Assembly (NCBI GenBank): GCA_903958285.1
Contig: CAJBSR010000169.1
Location: 1 to 29,064, forward strand
Origin: an uncultured Sphingomonadales bacterium
Lineage (GTDB): Bacteria > Pseudomonadota > Alphaproteobacteria > Sphingomonadales > Sphingomonadaceae
DNA: 29,064 nucleotides
Direction of reading: 5' to 3'
Under the pieces are notes generated by a model. The model worked only from the letters and a program-made list of their open reading frames with translations, was not told where the DNA came from and searched no databases. This document shows, piece by piece, positions 14,843 to 23,990 of this stretch. Position 1 is the stretch's first letter, and each line of letters opens with the position of its first letter. The position numbers were made by a program, and so were the translations under genes.

Positions 14843-15735
14843 TGATTCGTTCCATATTGAAATGATTCCAAGGCGATCTTGACGGCCTCGGCATGAATTT
14901 TTTCCATTTCGGACGAAGTTTCTTGTCCCTCTTTGGGACCCTCAAAAAAGCAACTGAAGACGATGGGCGATGCCCCAGGCGGCCAGACAATGGCAACATC
15001 GTTCACCTTGACCGCCATGCCGTCTGCAAAAGCGGTTCCCGTCTTATCACCGGCGATCCATGTGTCTGGCAGACCCGCGCGCAGCCGTTTCAAGCCCGTG
15101 CCCGTCTCCACGGTCCAACGCACGAGCTTCTGGCGTGAGAGAGAGGAAAGGAGGCTGCCCGTCGTCAGCTTTGCAACTGTCTGGGCAAAGGCCCGCGGTG
15201 TCGTTGTATCCCGATCATCGCCGGGGAGTACCAGATTGAGTTCAGTCTCATATCGGTCCAGCCGCGTCGTCGCATCCCCGATCGATCGCAGCCAACCCGT
15301 AAAGGCCGCTGGCCCTCCAAGCCGCCGCAGGACGACATTGGCCGCGACATTGTCGCTGGTTTTCTGGGCGGCCTCGACAAGCGCCTCAATCGTCATCCCA
15401 CCTTTGCCGATCAGCGGGCCGGTGACCGGCGCGTGTGAGACGCGATCCTGCTCCGTCAGCGGCAGAACCTCATCGAGTTGAAGTTTGCCCAGATCCGATA
15501 AATGCAGCGCCCATGCCGCAAATGGCAACTTGAAGGTCGAGCACATCGCAAAGCGCGCATCCAGACGATGGCCCATCACGCGCCCTGTGCCAGTATCGAG
15601 CAGACAAAAACCCAGCCGACCGCCCGAACGGCGTTCCAGATCGGCAAGGAGGCCCTTGGGCGGTCGTGCCATGGACGCCGCCGCCCATGGCAGCAATAAT
15701 CCTCCCGCCAGCACATGCCGACGGGAGATATGCAT
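14824..15735 (-). CDS. Class A beta-lactamase with twin-arginine signal
   Basis: 303 residues. The N-terminus SRRHVLAGG followed by a hydrophobic stretch is a twin-arginine (Tat) signal, so the enzyme is likely exported folded. All class A active-site elements are present: S-x-x-K as STFK (Ser66, Lys69), SDN in KTSDNVAAN, the omega-loop E-x-x-L-N as ETELN (general base Glu), and KTG in GDKTGTA. It should open the beta-lactam ring by acyl-enzyme hydrolysis; spectrum cannot be read from sequence. The start at 15735 overlaps the accC stop (TGATG), so translation is coupled to a housekeeping operon. No ampR-like regulator is nearby. A weaker upstream ATG/alternative frame start at 15765 would destroy the Tat signal position. 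Confidence 0.93.
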   Translation of the reverse strand: MHISRRHVLAGGLLLPWAAASMARPPKGLLADLERRSGGRLGFCLLDTGTGRVMGHRLDARFAMCSTFKLPFAAWALHLSDLGKLQLDEVLPLTEQDRVSHAPVTGPLIGKGGMTIEALVEAAQKTSDNVAANVVLRRLGGPAAFTGWLRSIGDATTRLDRYETELNLVLPGDDRDTTTPRAFAQTVAKLTTGSLLSSLSRQKLVRWTVETGTGLKRLRAGLPDTWIAGDKTGTAFADGMAVKVNDVAIVWPPGASPIVFSCFFEGPKEGQETSSEMEKIHAEAVKIALESFQYGTNHRIKRS

Positions 15736-17090
15736 CAGCCCTTGGCCTCTTCCGCCGCGAGCCATTCTTCAAGCCATTTGATCGAATAATTGCCATCGAT
15801 GACATCGGGTTGCGCCAACAGATCCTGATGCAGCGGGATATTGGTCTTCACGCCGTCGACGACCATTTCCTCCAGCGCACGACGCATCCGCATCATGCAG
15901 CTTTCGCGCGTCCGTCCATAGACGATCAGCTTGGCGATCATGCTGTCATAATAAGGCGGGATCTTATAGCCCGCATACAGCCCGCTATCGACGCGGACGT
16001 GCATGCCGCCCGCCGGATGATAGGCACGGATCGTGCCCGGCGATGGCGCAAAGGTGCGTGGATCTTCCGCGTTGATCCGGCATTCGATCGAATGGCCGCG
16101 AAATTCCAGATCTTCCTGTTTGACCGACAAAGGCTTGCCTTCGGCCACGCGGATCTGCTCGCGCACAAGATCAAAGCCGGTGATCATTTCGGTCACCGGG
16201 TGTTCGACCTGAATGCGCGTGTTCATTTCGATGAAATAGAATTCGCCATTTTCCCAGAGGAACTCGATGGTCCCCGCACCGCGATAGCCCATATCGGCCA
16301 TGGCTTTGGCGACGATGCCACCCATGCGCGCACGCTCTTCTGCGGTAATGACGGGCGAGGGCGCTTCTTCCAAAACCTTCTGGTGGCGGCGCTGGAGCGA
16401 ACAGTCCCGCTCCCCCAGATGGATGGCATTGCCATTGCCATCGCCGAACACTTGGAATTCGATGTGGCGCGGATTGCCGAGATATTTCTCCAGATAGACG
16501 GTCGCGTCCCCAAAAGCCGCTTTCGCCTCGGTACCGGCCTGCTGCATCTGGGTTTCGAGTTCTTCCTCGTTCGACACGACCTTCATGCCGCGGCCACCAC
16601 CGCCCGATGCGGCCTTGATGATGACGGGATAGCCGACCTCACGCGCAATGCGCTTGGCCTCTTCCACATCGTCAATGGCGCCGTCAGATCCGGGAACGAG
16701 CGGCAGACCAAGGGCGCCGGCCGTCTTCTTGGCCATCACCTTGTCGCCCATAGTCCGGATATGCTCCGGCTTCGGGCCAACAAAAATCAGCTTATGCTCT
16801 TCGATAATCTCCGCAAAGCGCGCGTTTTCCGACAGGAAACCATAGCCCGGGTGGATGGCATCAGCGCCCGAAATTTCAGCGGCGGAAATGATCGCGGGAA
16901 CGTTGAGATAGCTGTCCTTCGCCGATGGCGGCCCGATGCAGATCGCTTCATCGGCCAAGCGCACATGCATGGCATCTGCATCAGCGGTCGAATGGACCGC
17001 CACCGTCTTGATGCCCATTTCATGTGCGGCGCGGTGAATGCGCAGCGCGATCTCGCCGCGATTGGCGATCAGGAGCTTTTCGATTGTCAT
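15735..17090 (-). CDS. accC: Biotin carboxylase subunit of acetyl-CoA carboxylase
   Basis: 451 residues, full family length. Biotin carboxylase N-domain with [13 protein letters not shown] at the start, an ATP-grasp domain with the glycine-rich lid GGGGRGMK (about 163-170), [23 protein letters not shown], the catalytic [14 protein letters not shown] segment, and the C-domain ending in the family's usual place. It carboxylates biotin on AccB using ATP and bicarbonate, the first half-reaction of malonyl-CoA synthesis. It follows accB by 12 nt and overlaps the beta-lactamase start by one base. Confidence 0.97.
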   Translation of the reverse strand: MTIEKLLIANRGEIALRIHRAAHEMGIKTVAVHSTADADAMHVRLADEAICIGPPSAKDSYLNVPAIISAAEISGADAIHPGYGFLSENARFAEIIEEHKLIFVGPKPEHIRTMGDKVMAKKTAGALGLPLVPGSDGAIDDVEEAKRIAREVGYPVIIKAASGGGGRGMKVVSNEEELETQMQQAGTEAKAAFGDATVYLEKYLGNPRHIEFQVFGDGNGNAIHLGERDCSLQRRHQKVLEEAPSPVITAEERARMGGIVAKAMADMGYRGAGTIEFLWENGEFYFIEMNTRIQVEHPVTEMITGFDLVREQIRVAEGKPLSVKQEDLEFRGHSIECRINAEDPRTFAPSPGTIRAYHPAGGMHVRVDSGLYAGYKIPPYYDSMIAKLIVYGRTRESCMMRMRRALEEMVVDGVKTNIPLHQDLLAQPDVIDGNYSIKWLEEWLAAEEAKG

Positions 17091-17102
17091 GCGTGCGCGC
17101 CG

Positions 17103-17570
17103 TTATTCAATGACGACGAGCGGCTGGTCATATTCGACCGGCTGACCGTTGGCGACCAGAACCTGCGTCACCTTACCGCCCTTAGTGGCGGTGATGGGGT
17201 TCATGACCTTCATCGCTTCGATGATAACGACGGTGTCACCTTCTTTGACGCTATCCCCCACCGAAACGAAGGGCGCGGCCTCTGGCGAGGCGGCGAGATA
17301 GACGGTGCCCACCATGGGCGACTTGAGCGCGCCGGGATGATCGGCAGGCGGGGTCGGCGCGACAGGTGCCGCCACGGGCGCTGCTGCGGGCGCAGCCGCC
17401 GGGGCCGGTGCAGCAACGGCAACCGAGGCTGCCTGCACGGTGCGCGCGACGCGGATCTTGCGATCATCATCTTCGACTTCGATTTCGGTCAGCCCGGTTT
17501 CATTGAGCAGTTCCGCCAATTGCCGGACCAACTTGATATCTACCTGCATCGTACCTGTTCTCTCAGCCAT
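17103..17570 (-). CDS. accB: Biotin carboxyl carrier protein of acetyl-CoA carboxylase
   Basis: 155 residues. N-terminal segment (VDIKLVRQLAELLNETGLTEIEVEDDD), a flexible Ala/Pro-rich linker (about 47-79), and a C-terminal biotinyl domain (about 80-155) with the biotinylation motif EAMKVMN (Lys121). Biotin on this lysine shuttles the carboxyl group between AccC and the carboxyltransferase. Start chosen at 17570 because GGGGG lies 4-5 nt upstream; a second ATG seven codons later is possible. Lies between aroQ (37 nt upstream) and accC (12 nt downstream), the usual alphaproteobacterial order. Confidence 0.96.
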   Translation of the reverse strand: MAERTGTMQVDIKLVRQLAELLNETGLTEIEVEDDDRKIRVARTVQAASVAVAAPAPAAAPAAAPVAAPVAPTPPADHPGALKSPMVGTVYLAASPEAAPFVSVGDSVKEGDTVVIIEAMKVMNPITATKGGKVTQVLVANGQPVEYDQPLVVIE

Positions 17571-17607
17571 TTGACCCCCAAAGGATGTGATATTGTGCCG
17601 CCCTTTG

Positions 17608-18048
17608 TCAGAGCTTGGCGGCGGCGTCCAGCGCGAGCGCATAGCTCAACGCCCCAAATCCGGCGATGGTTCCCTTCGCCGCTTCCCCAACGTAACTCTT
17701 ACGGCGGAAGCTTTCCCGCGTGTGCGGGTTCGACAAATGAACCTCAATCACCGGCGTTTTGATCGCCTTTATGGCGTCATAGAGTGCAACTGACGTGTGC
17801 GTGAAAGCCCCTGCATTCAAAAGCACGGCCTTAGCCCCCATCGCCTGCGCTTCATGCAACCAGTCGACCAGATGGCCTTCATGATTGGACTGACGGACGT
17901 CCAAGGCAAGGCCCAGCGCCTGCGCCTGATCTTCCAGCCGCCCGGCAATATCGTCTAGCGTGTCGCCGCCGTAAATCTCCGGCTCGCGCGTGCCGAGCAG
18001 GTTGAGGTTGGGACCATTTAGGACATAGATAACAGGCTTTTCGGCCAT
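17608..18048 (-). CDS. aroQ: Type II 3-dehydroquinate dehydratase
   Basis: 146 residues, the normal size for the dodecameric type II enzyme converting 3-dehydroquinate to 3-dehydroshikimate. The signature VLNGPNLNLLGTREPEIYG includes the catalytic Tyr (about 26). QSNHEGHLVDWLHEA, NAGAFTHTSVALYDA and EVHLSNPHTRE follow in order. The ATG at 18048 begins directly at the first strand; the frame is open upstream but that portion overlaps the divergent thiSG promoter region. First gene of the aroQ-accB-accC-bla operon. Confidence 0.96.
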   Translation of the reverse strand: MAEKPVIYVLNGPNLNLLGTREPEIYGGDTLDDIAGRLEDQAQALGLALDVRQSNHEGHLVDWLHEAQAMGAKAVLLNAGAFTHTSVALYDAIKAIKTPVIEVHLSNPHTRESFRRKSYVGEAAKGTIAGFGALSYALALDAAAKL

Positions 18049-18074
18049 GCGGGCAGGCTCCGGATGATGTGCGG

Positions 18075-18102
18075 TTGCGACGCTGGGTTCCTCCCCTATA
18101 TG
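18075..18102 (+). promoter_or_regulatory. Promoter of thiSG
   Basis: TTGCGA (18075-18080), 16-bp spacer, TATATG (18097-18102), about 38 bp before the thiSG start. The predicted leader is only about 30 nt, too short for a TPP riboswitch. Confidence 0.5.
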
Positions 18103-18139
18103 GACCGGCAGCAAAAGGCAAAGGAACGGACGGTCGCCC

Positions 18140-19117
18140 ATGATTTCCATCCAGTTGAACGGAGAGCCGCGGCAGGTGCGCGCAGGCGCATCGATCGCCG
18201 ATCTCGTGACCGAAATCGGGCTGGAACCGGCCAAAGTGGCGGTGGAGCGCAACCGCGAAATCGTGCCGCGCTCAACACTGCATCAGGTACAATTGGGGGA
18301 AGGAGATCAATTGGAGATCGTACATTTCGTCGGTGGCGGCGCGGAGAACAGCGACAGCTGGACCGTCGCAGGCCGCACCTTCACCTCGCGCCTTATTGTC
18401 GGCACCGGCAAGTATAAGGACTTCGCCCAGAACGCTGCCGCGCTTGAAGCGTCAGGCGCGGAGATCATCACGGTGGCCGTCCGCCGCGTAAACGTGTCCG
18501 ACCCCAGTGCGCCGATGCTGACCGATTTTATTGACCCGAAGAAATACACCTATCTGCCCAACACCGCAGGCTGCTTTACCGCCGACGACGCCATCCGCAC
18601 GTTGCGACTGGCGCGGGAAGCGGGCGGCTGGGATCTGGTGAAGCTGGAAGTGCTGGGCGAGGCGCGCACGCTCTACCCCGATATGCGTGAGACGCTGAAG
18701 GCAACCGAAGTGCTGGTGAAGGAAGGCTTCAAGCCGATGGTCTATTGCGTGGACGATCCCATCGCCGCCAAGCAACTGGAAGAGGCAGGCGCCGTCGCCA
18801 TCATGCCGCTGGGTGCCCCCATTGGCTCCGGCCTTGGTATCCAGAACCGCGTGACCATCCGCCTCATCATTGAAGGGGCAAAGGTGCCGGTGCTAGTGGA
18901 CGCAGGCGTCGGCACGGCGTCTGATGCCGCCGTTGCCATGGAATTGGGCTGTGAAGGCGTGTTGATGAACACCGCCATTGCCGAAGCCAAAGACCCGATC
19001 CTGATGGCACATGCCATGAAGCTCGCGGTGGAAAGCGGACGAGCCGCCTATCGTGCCGGACGCATGGGACGGCGCATGTATGCCGACCCGTCTTCGCCAT
19101 TGGCAGGGTTGATCTAG
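18140..19117 (+). CDS. thiG: ThiS-ThiG fusion: sulfur carrier and thiazole synthase
   Basis: 325 residues. Residues 1-67 form a ThiS ubiquitin-like domain ([13 protein letters not shown]..., [18 protein letters not shown]), followed after a very short linker by a complete ThiG TIM barrel (about 74-325). In Thi[10 protein letters not shown] carries the Schiff-base Lys (about 168), and [23 protein letters not shown] and [10 protein letters not shown] are the phosphate-binding segments. ThiG makes the thiazole phosphate of thiamine from DXP, dehydroglycine and sulfur from ThiS thiocarboxylate. In stand-alone ThiS the Gly-Gly must be C-terminal; here it is internal (65-67), so either processing occurs or another chemistry is used. 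No frameshift is visible. Convergent with bpt, sharing CTAG at the stops. Confidence 0.93.
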   Translation: MISIQLNGEPRQVRAGASIADLVTEIGLEPAKVAVERNREIVPRSTLHQVQLGEGDQLEIVHFVGGGAENSDSWTVAGRTFTSRLIVGTGKYKDFAQNAAALEASGAEIITVAVRRVNVSDPSAPMLTDFIDPKKYTYLPNTAGCFTADDAIRTLRLAREAGGWDLVKLEVLGEARTLYPDMRETLKATEVLVKEGFKPMVYCVDDPIAAKQLEEAGAVAIMPLGAPIGSGLGIQNRVTIRLIIEGAKVPVLVDAGVGTASDAAVAMELGCEGVLMNTAIAEAKDPILMAHAMKLAVESGRAAYRAGRMGRRMYADPSSPLAGLI

Positions 19118-19905
19118 GCCCCGATCATCACCCGCGCGAGTTCTGGCGGAAAGACACGTTCTTTCGCTTCCTCCGCCTCAAAGCGGCCCCACCCCTGCGG
19201 GCCGAGCCGTTCAAGCGGCTGGAAACGCGTTTTATATTCCATCCGCGGGGAACCGGCGATCCAATAGCCGAGATACACATAGGGCAGGCCCGCCTCTGCC
19301 GACCGCATGATGTGGTCGAGGATGATGAAGGTGCCAAGGCCGGGCCGTGACGGCAGATCCGGATCAAAAAAGCTATAAATCATCGACAGGCCATCGACCT
19401 GCCGGTCGGTTAGGCAGGCACCAATCAGCCGACCGGGCTTTCCATCGACCGACGGCTCGCGATATTCGATGACATTGGTGTCGACAGGCGTCGTTTCCAC
19501 CATGTCCGCATAGTCAATGTCATCCATCTGCGACATGCCGCCGCCCGGATGGCGCGCGCCGAGATAGCGCCGCAGAAGCGCGAACTGCTCTTCCGTGGCC
19601 CAAGGCTGGCAGGCAGACACTTCCAGATCGGCATTGCGGCGCAGCAGCTTCTTTTGCGAGGCGTTGGCTTCAAACTCCCCCGTCACCACGCGCACAGAGA
19701 CGCAGGCCGAACAATCAAGGCAGCTGGGGCGATAGGCGACGCCCTGGCTGCGGCGAAAGCCAATCTTGCTCAACGCCTCATTGAGTTCACCTGCATGAAG
19801 GCCGTTCAGGTCCGTGAAGACTTTGCGTTCAAACTTGCCCGGCAGATAGGGGCACGGCGCAGGGCTCGTCACGAAGAAGCGGGGAAAGCGGAATTGTGCT
19901 GTCAT
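19114..19905 (-). CDS. bpt: Aspartate/glutamate leucyltransferase (bacterial Ate/Bpt)
   Basis: 263 residues. N-terminal [22 protein letters not shown] and the Cys cluster [15 protein letters not shown] are the hallmark of Bpt/ATE-like transferases. The C-terminal half holds the GNAT-like catalytic part ([45 protein letters not shown]). Bpt adds Leu from Leu-tRNA to proteins starting with Asp or Glu, feeding them to ClpS/ClpAP degradation. Start at 19905 has AAAGG close upstream. The stop TAG overlaps that of thiSG in opposite orientation. ilvA lies 135 bp upstream on the same strand, with no terminator recognised between them. Confidence 0.94.
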   Translation of the reverse strand: MTAQFRFPRFFVTSPAPCPYLPGKFERKVFTDLNGLHAGELNEALSKIGFRRSQGVAYRPSCLDCSACVSVRVVTGEFEANASQKKLLRRNADLEVSACQPWATEEQFALLRRYLGARHPGGGMSQMDDIDYADMVETTPVDTNVIEYREPSVDGKPGRLIGACLTDRQVDGLSMIYSFFDPDLPSRPGLGTFIILDHIMRSAEAGLPYVYLGYWIAGSPRMEYKTRFQPLERLGPQGWGRFEAEEAKERVFPPELARVMIGA

Positions 19906-20040
19906 CGCCTTTGCCGAGCCTCTTGCGGTTGAACATCCACGCCCGACGCGTGCAACACCGCCGACGTGGACTCACTTATGTCGGGTGAACGACATTGTGA
20001 AAAGATCGTTTACCAACAAATCGCGGTTAAAGCGGAGATA

Positions 20041-21282
20041 TTAGGCCAATTCGACAAGGCTGGCGTCATATCCGCCTTCAGCCAGACCAGCCAACAGCGC
20101 CTCCAAATGAGCCCGATCGCGCAATTCGCATTCGATATCGGTAATCAGACCCTTGGCGGGAAGCGTCGTGAACACGCGCTGGTGGTAAATTTCGAGCACA
20201 TTGGCATTCAGCTCTGCAAAAATGCCAAAAACGCCGAACAAAGCGCCCGGCCGGTCTTGCAGACGCAGCCGGATGCGCGCGAGTCGGCCAGAACGGGCCA
20301 GATCCCGCAGCAGAACATTGGCGAGAAGGCGCGTGTCGATATTGCCGCCGCATAAAACGATGCCGACATTGCGGCCACGGAACATCTCCGGATTGGCAAG
20401 CAAGGCAGCAAGGCCGGCAGCGCCTGCGCCTTCTACCACTGTCTTTTCGATCTGGAGCAGCAGGCTCACCGATTCTTCAAGATGCCGTTCCCCGACCAGC
20501 TGGATGTCATCCACCAGATCACGCACAAAGGTGCGGGTCAGGTCACCGGGATATTTGACTGCAATCCCTTCGGCCAGCGTATCGCCGCCAATGGGCAGGT
20601 TCGTACCCTTGATGACATTGTACATGCTGGGGAAAAGTTCCGCCTGCACACCGATGATCTTCGCCTCAGGCTTAAGCGCACGGGCGACTGTCGAAATCCC
20701 AGAAATGAGCCCGCCGCCGCCAATCGGCACGGCAAAGCAATCAATCTCCGGCGCGTCTTCCAGCATTTCGAGCGCAAGCGTCCCCTGACCGGCAATGATT
20801 TCCGCTTCGTCAAACGGATGCACGAAGGTCAGATTTTCGGCCGCCTCCATCTCGCGGGCATGGGCATAGGCTGCATCAAAGGTTTCCCCGAACAGCACAA
20901 CCCGGGCATCATGGCTTTCCGTCTGGATGATCTTCACGATGGGCGTCGGCTTGGGCATCACGATGGTGACAGGCACCCCGAGACGCTTGCCGTGATAAGC
21001 CAGACCCTGCGCATGGTTGCCGGCAGACGCTGCAATGACACCCGCCTTGCGCGCTTCCAGCCCAAGTTGAAGCAAGCGGTTGAGCGCCCCGCGTTCTTTA
21101 TAAGCGGCTGTGAATTGCAGATTTTCAAACTTCAGCCAGACATTAGCCCCCGTCAGTTGTGACAGCGTTTGGCTGTGCAGCGTCGGCGTGCGGACAATAG
21201 AGCCTGCAATGCGCGCGCGGGCAGCCCTTACGTCATCGATGGAGACAGGCAGCGATTTTCCGGGGGCAGGTGCAGTGGCCAT
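20041..21282 (-). CDS. ilvA: Threonine ammonia-lyase with C-terminal ACT domain
   Basis: About 413 residues. The PLP fold begins near residue 14; NLQFTAAYKERGALNRL holds the PLP Lys (about 62). SAGNHAQGLAYHGKRLGVP, the Gly-rich phosphate cradle PIGGGGLISGIS and the C-terminal CGGNIDT strand complete it. A single C-terminal ACT domain (about 335-413, LQDRPGALFGVFGIFAELNANVLEI) matches the shorter, catabolic-like enzymes rather than the two-ACT-subdomain biosynthetic IlvA. Reaction: threonine to 2-oxobutyrate and ammonia. The ATG at 21282 is preferred; an in-frame TTG at 21321 adds a basic leader without a ribosome binding site. Divergent from the dehydrogenase gene with 110 bp between. Confidence 0.93.
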   Translation of the reverse strand: MATAPAPGKSLPVSIDDVRAARARIAGSIVRTPTLHSQTLSQLTGANVWLKFENLQFTAAYKERGALNRLLQLGLEARKAGVIAASAGNHAQGLAYHGKRLGVPVTIVMPKPTPIVKIIQTESHDARVVLFGETFDAAYAHAREMEAAENLTFVHPFDEAEIIAGQGTLALEMLEDAPEIDCFAVPIGGGGLISGISTVARALKPEAKIIGVQAELFPSMYNVIKGTNLPIGGDTLAEGIAVKYPGDLTRTFVRDLVDDIQLVGERHLEESVSLLLQIEKTVVEGAGAAGLAALLANPEMFRGRNVGIVLCGGNIDTRLLANVLLRDLARSGRLARIRLRLQDRPGALFGVFGIFAELNANVLEIYHQRVFTTLPAKGLITDIECELRDRAHLEALLAGLAEGGYDASLVELA

Positions 21283-21392
21283 AATGGCGCGGGCCTTGGG
21301 CTTTCTTGCGCAAAAAGGCAAGACAAAGCCAGCCTGACGGCACCTGTCACCAGCCTCTGGCCAAGGCTGTGAAGCCGCCTTAAGGATGTGTC

Positions 21393-22262
21393 ATGGGAAA
21401 AATCGCATTTATCGGGCTGGGCGTCATGGGTGGGCCAATGGCCCGCCACCTTGCCGCCGCAGGGCATGAGCTCACCGTCTATAACCGCACGCGCGGCAAG
21501 GCGGAGGCGTGGGTTGCAGCGCATGGCGGGACCGTCGCCGATTCGCCGGCCAAGGCCGCAGAAGGCGTAGATGCCGTCATCAGTTGCGTCGGCACCGATG
21601 AGGATCTTGCCGCCGTCACTGTGAGCCGTGATGGTGCCTTCCGGTCGATGACACCGGGGACGGTTTACGTCGATCACACGACCGTCTCGGCGCAGATCGC
21701 GCGGCAATTGGCTGTCGAAGCCAAGGATGTCGGCGTCAAAGTGGTCGATGCGCCGGTCACAGGCGGGCAAATTGGGGCCGAGCAAGGGACGCTCACGCTG
21801 ATGTGTGGCGGCAGGGACGATGCCATCGCAGCCGCGACACCCTTTATGGAGGCCTATTCCCGCAAGATCGTCCATGTCGGCCCCGCAGGCGCCGGACAGA
21901 CGACCAAGATGGTCAACCAGATCACTTTTGCCGGGATCATCCAGAGCCTGTCCGAAGCGATGCGTTTTGCGCAAGCGGCGGAACTGGACCTCGATAAGGT
22001 GTTTGAATCGATCTCCGGCGGTGCCGCCTCCAGCTGGCAGATGCTCAACCGCTGGGACACAATGGCCAAGGGCGAATTTGACTTTGGCTTTGCGGTGGAT
22101 TGGATGCGTAAGGACTTAGGTCTCGCTTTGTCCGAAGCCCGCGCCAATGGCGCCACGCTGCCGCTCGCAGCTCTCATCGACCAATTCTATGCCGAAGTGC
22201 AGGATATGGGCGGCGGCCGTCAGGATACCAGCGCGCTTATCCGGAGATTGAAAGCCAAATGA
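21393..22262 (+). CDS. NAD(P)-dependent beta-hydroxyacid dehydrogenase (3-hydroxyisobutyrate dehydrogenase family)
   Basis: 289 residues. The Rossmann motif GLGVMGGPMARHL (about 8-20) is the family signature. DAPVTGGQIGAEQGTLTLMCGG (about 119-140, split by a turn) is the substrate loop, and GAGQTTKMVNQ carries the catalytic Lys (about 172). Members oxidise 3-hydroxyisobutyrate or reduce glyoxylate/succinic semialdehyde/tartronate semialdehyde; NRT after the second strand is compatible with NADP use, so a GarR/GLYR-type reductase is possible. ATG 21393 has AAGGA 6 nt upstream. It overlaps the amidohydrolase gene by ATGA, a translationally coupled pair. Confidence 0.92.
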   Translation: MGKIAFIGLGVMGGPMARHLAAAGHELTVYNRTRGKAEAWVAAHGGTVADSPAKAAEGVDAVISCVGTDEDLAAVTVSRDGAFRSMTPGTVYVDHTTVSAQIARQLAVEAKDVGVKVVDAPVTGGQIGAEQGTLTLMCGGRDDAIAAATPFMEAYSRKIVHVGPAGAGQTTKMVNQITFAGIIQSLSEAMRFAQAAELDLDKVFESISGGAASSWQMLNRWDTMAKGEFDFGFAVDWMRKDLGLALSEARANGATLPLAALIDQFYAEVQDMGGGRQDTSALIRRLKAK

Positions 22263-23965
22263 TCCACTCCAAGCGTATCGCCGCCGTCGCTGCGGTCCTT
22301 CTGGCCGCATCGCCCACCACCCTGCTGGCCGATACGCTGGTTGAAAATGTAAATGGCCTGACGCTCGATGCGAAGGGCGAGGTGGTCCGCTTTACGGGTC
22401 TCGTGATCGGGAAGGATGGCAAGATTGCCCGGCTGATCCGCTCCAACGAAATGGCGGGCGACCCGAAGAAGAAAAAGAAGAGCAAGAAAGAGCAGCCCGA
22501 GGCGTTCGACTATCGGCTGGACGGCCAAGGCCGCGTGCTGATGCCCGGCCTCATTGATGCGCATGGCCATGTCATGGGGCTGGGATTCCAGCTGATGACG
22601 CTGGACCTGTCCGGCACGAAAAGCCTTGCCGAAGCACAGGCGAAGATTGCCGACTATGCCCGCGCCAACCCCAACCGCAAATGGATCATCGGGCGCGGCT
22701 GGAACCAGGAAAGCTGGAACCTCGGCCGCTTCCCGACAGCGGCGGAGCTGGATGCTGCTGTCTCTGACCGGCCTGTCTGGCTGGAGCGCGTCGATGGCCA
22801 TGCCGGCTGGGCGAACACCGCTGCTATGGCGGCGGCCGGTGTGACCGCCGCCAGCAAAAGCCCGCCGGGCGGGCAAATCCAGATGGACGGCGGAAAGCCG
22901 AGTGGTGTCTTCGTCGATGCGGCGTCGTCACTGGTTGAAAAGGCCGTCCCCAAGCCCCTGTCCAAGGAACGCGATGTAGCGCTCGCCAAAGCGCAGGAGC
23001 ATCTGCTCGCCTTTGGCATTACCGGCATTGCCGATATGGGCACCTCAACCGAGGATTGGGCCTCTTATCGCCGCGCGGGCGACGCCGGATGGCTCAACGT
23101 CCGCATCTTCAGCTATTCCGCCAATATCGAACCGATGCTCGCCATTGCGGCAGGCGAACCCACGCCTTGGCTCTATGGCGACAAGCTGCGCATGGCAGGC
23201 GTGAAGCTCTATGCCGATGGCGCCCTCGGCTCCCGTGGGGCTTGGCTCAAGCAACCTTATGCCGACAAGCCGGGCGAACGCGGGCTGCAATTCCTCGACG
23301 ATGCCAAGCTGCGCAATCTGATGAGCCGCGCGGCCATGGATGGTTTTCAGGTCGCTGTGCACGCGATTGGCGATGCCGCGAACGCGCAGGCGCTCGATTC
23401 GATTGCGGAGATGACGCAGACCTATGGCGGCGACCGGCGCTGGCGGATTGAACATGCGCAGATTGTTGATCCCGTCGATATCCCCCGCTTTGCGCGATTG
23501 GGCGTCATCGCCTCGATGCAGCCGGTCCACCAGACGAGCGACCGGCTGATGGCCGAAGCACGACTGGGCACGGGCCGACTGGCCGGCGCCTATGCCTGGC
23601 ATGCCATGCAGGTCGCAGGCGCGCGGCTGGCCTTTGGCTCCGACGTGCCGGTTGAAAGCCCGGACCCTTATGCCGGGCTGGCGACCGCTTTCACCCGCAT
23701 GGATGCCAAGGGCGAGCCCTTTGGCGGATGGCAACCGCAGGAACGCGTTTCCCGCGAAGATGCGCTGGCCGGATTCACAACCGGGGCGGCTTATGCGAGC
23801 TTTGCCGAGGGCAAGGTCGGGCGCCTTTCGCCCGGGCTCTGGGCGGACTTCATTCTCGTGGATAGAGATCCTCTGCTCGCCACGCCAGCGGAACTGCGCG
23901 CGACCAAGGTTTTCGAAACTTGGGTCGGCGGCAAAAGGGTCTGGGCGGCGAAGCCGGCGGACTGA
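22259..23965 (+). CDS. Secreted YtcJ-like amidohydrolase
   Basis: 568 residues. A Sec signal peptide (about 1-25, ending LLAD) precedes a metallo-dependent amidohydrolase of the YtcJ/imidazolonepropionase-like group. Metal-site elements are HGH in LIDAHGHVMG, a DGHAGWANT loop, YADGALGSRGAWL, VHAIGDAANAQALD, RIEHAQIV and FGSDVPVESPDP. The product would be periplasmic and hydrolyse a cyclic amide or a similar bond; substrate unknown. An unusual lysine-rich stretch (DPKKKKKSKKEQPE, about residues 67-80) sits between the N-terminal beta sandwich and the barrel. It overlaps the preceding dehydrogenase gene by 4 bp. Confidence 0.9.
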   Translation: MIHSKRIAAVAAVLLAASPTTLLADTLVENVNGLTLDAKGEVVRFTGLVIGKDGKIARLIRSNEMAGDPKKKKKSKKEQPEAFDYRLDGQGRVLMPGLIDAHGHVMGLGFQLMTLDLSGTKSLAEAQAKIADYARANPNRKWIIGRGWNQESWNLGRFPTAAELDAAVSDRPVWLERVDGHAGWANTAAMAAAGVTAASKSPPGGQIQMDGGKPSGVFVDAASSLVEKAVPKPLSKERDVALAKAQEHLLAFGITGIADMGTSTEDWASYRRAGDAGWLNVRIFSYSANIEPMLAIAAGEPTPWLYGDKLRMAGVKLYADGALGSRGAWLKQPYADKPGERGLQFLDDAKLRNLMSRAAMDGFQVAVHAIGDAANAQALDSIAEMTQTYGGDRRWRIEHAQIVDPVDIPRFARLGVIASMQPVHQTSDRLMAEARLGTGRLAGAYAWHAMQVAGARLAFGSDVPVESPDPYAGLATAFTRMDAKGEPFGGWQPQERVSREDALAGFTTGAAYASFAEGKVGRLSPGLWADFILVDRDPLLATPAELRATKVFETWVGGKRVWAAKPAD

Positions 23966-23990
23966 TACCCCTCCCATTTCTCCGTTTGGG

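Noticed and set aside
15666..17762. 698-codon open frame on the plus strand, the second longest in the window
   Set aside because: It is antisense to accB and accC, whose motifs and lengths are unmistakable. High GC at third codon positions leaves such mirror frames open; the translation is His/Arg/Asp-rich with no domain.
18049..18139. TPP riboswitch before thiSG
   Set aside because: The leader after the predicted promoter is about 30 nt, and none of the conserved TPP-box sequence is present.
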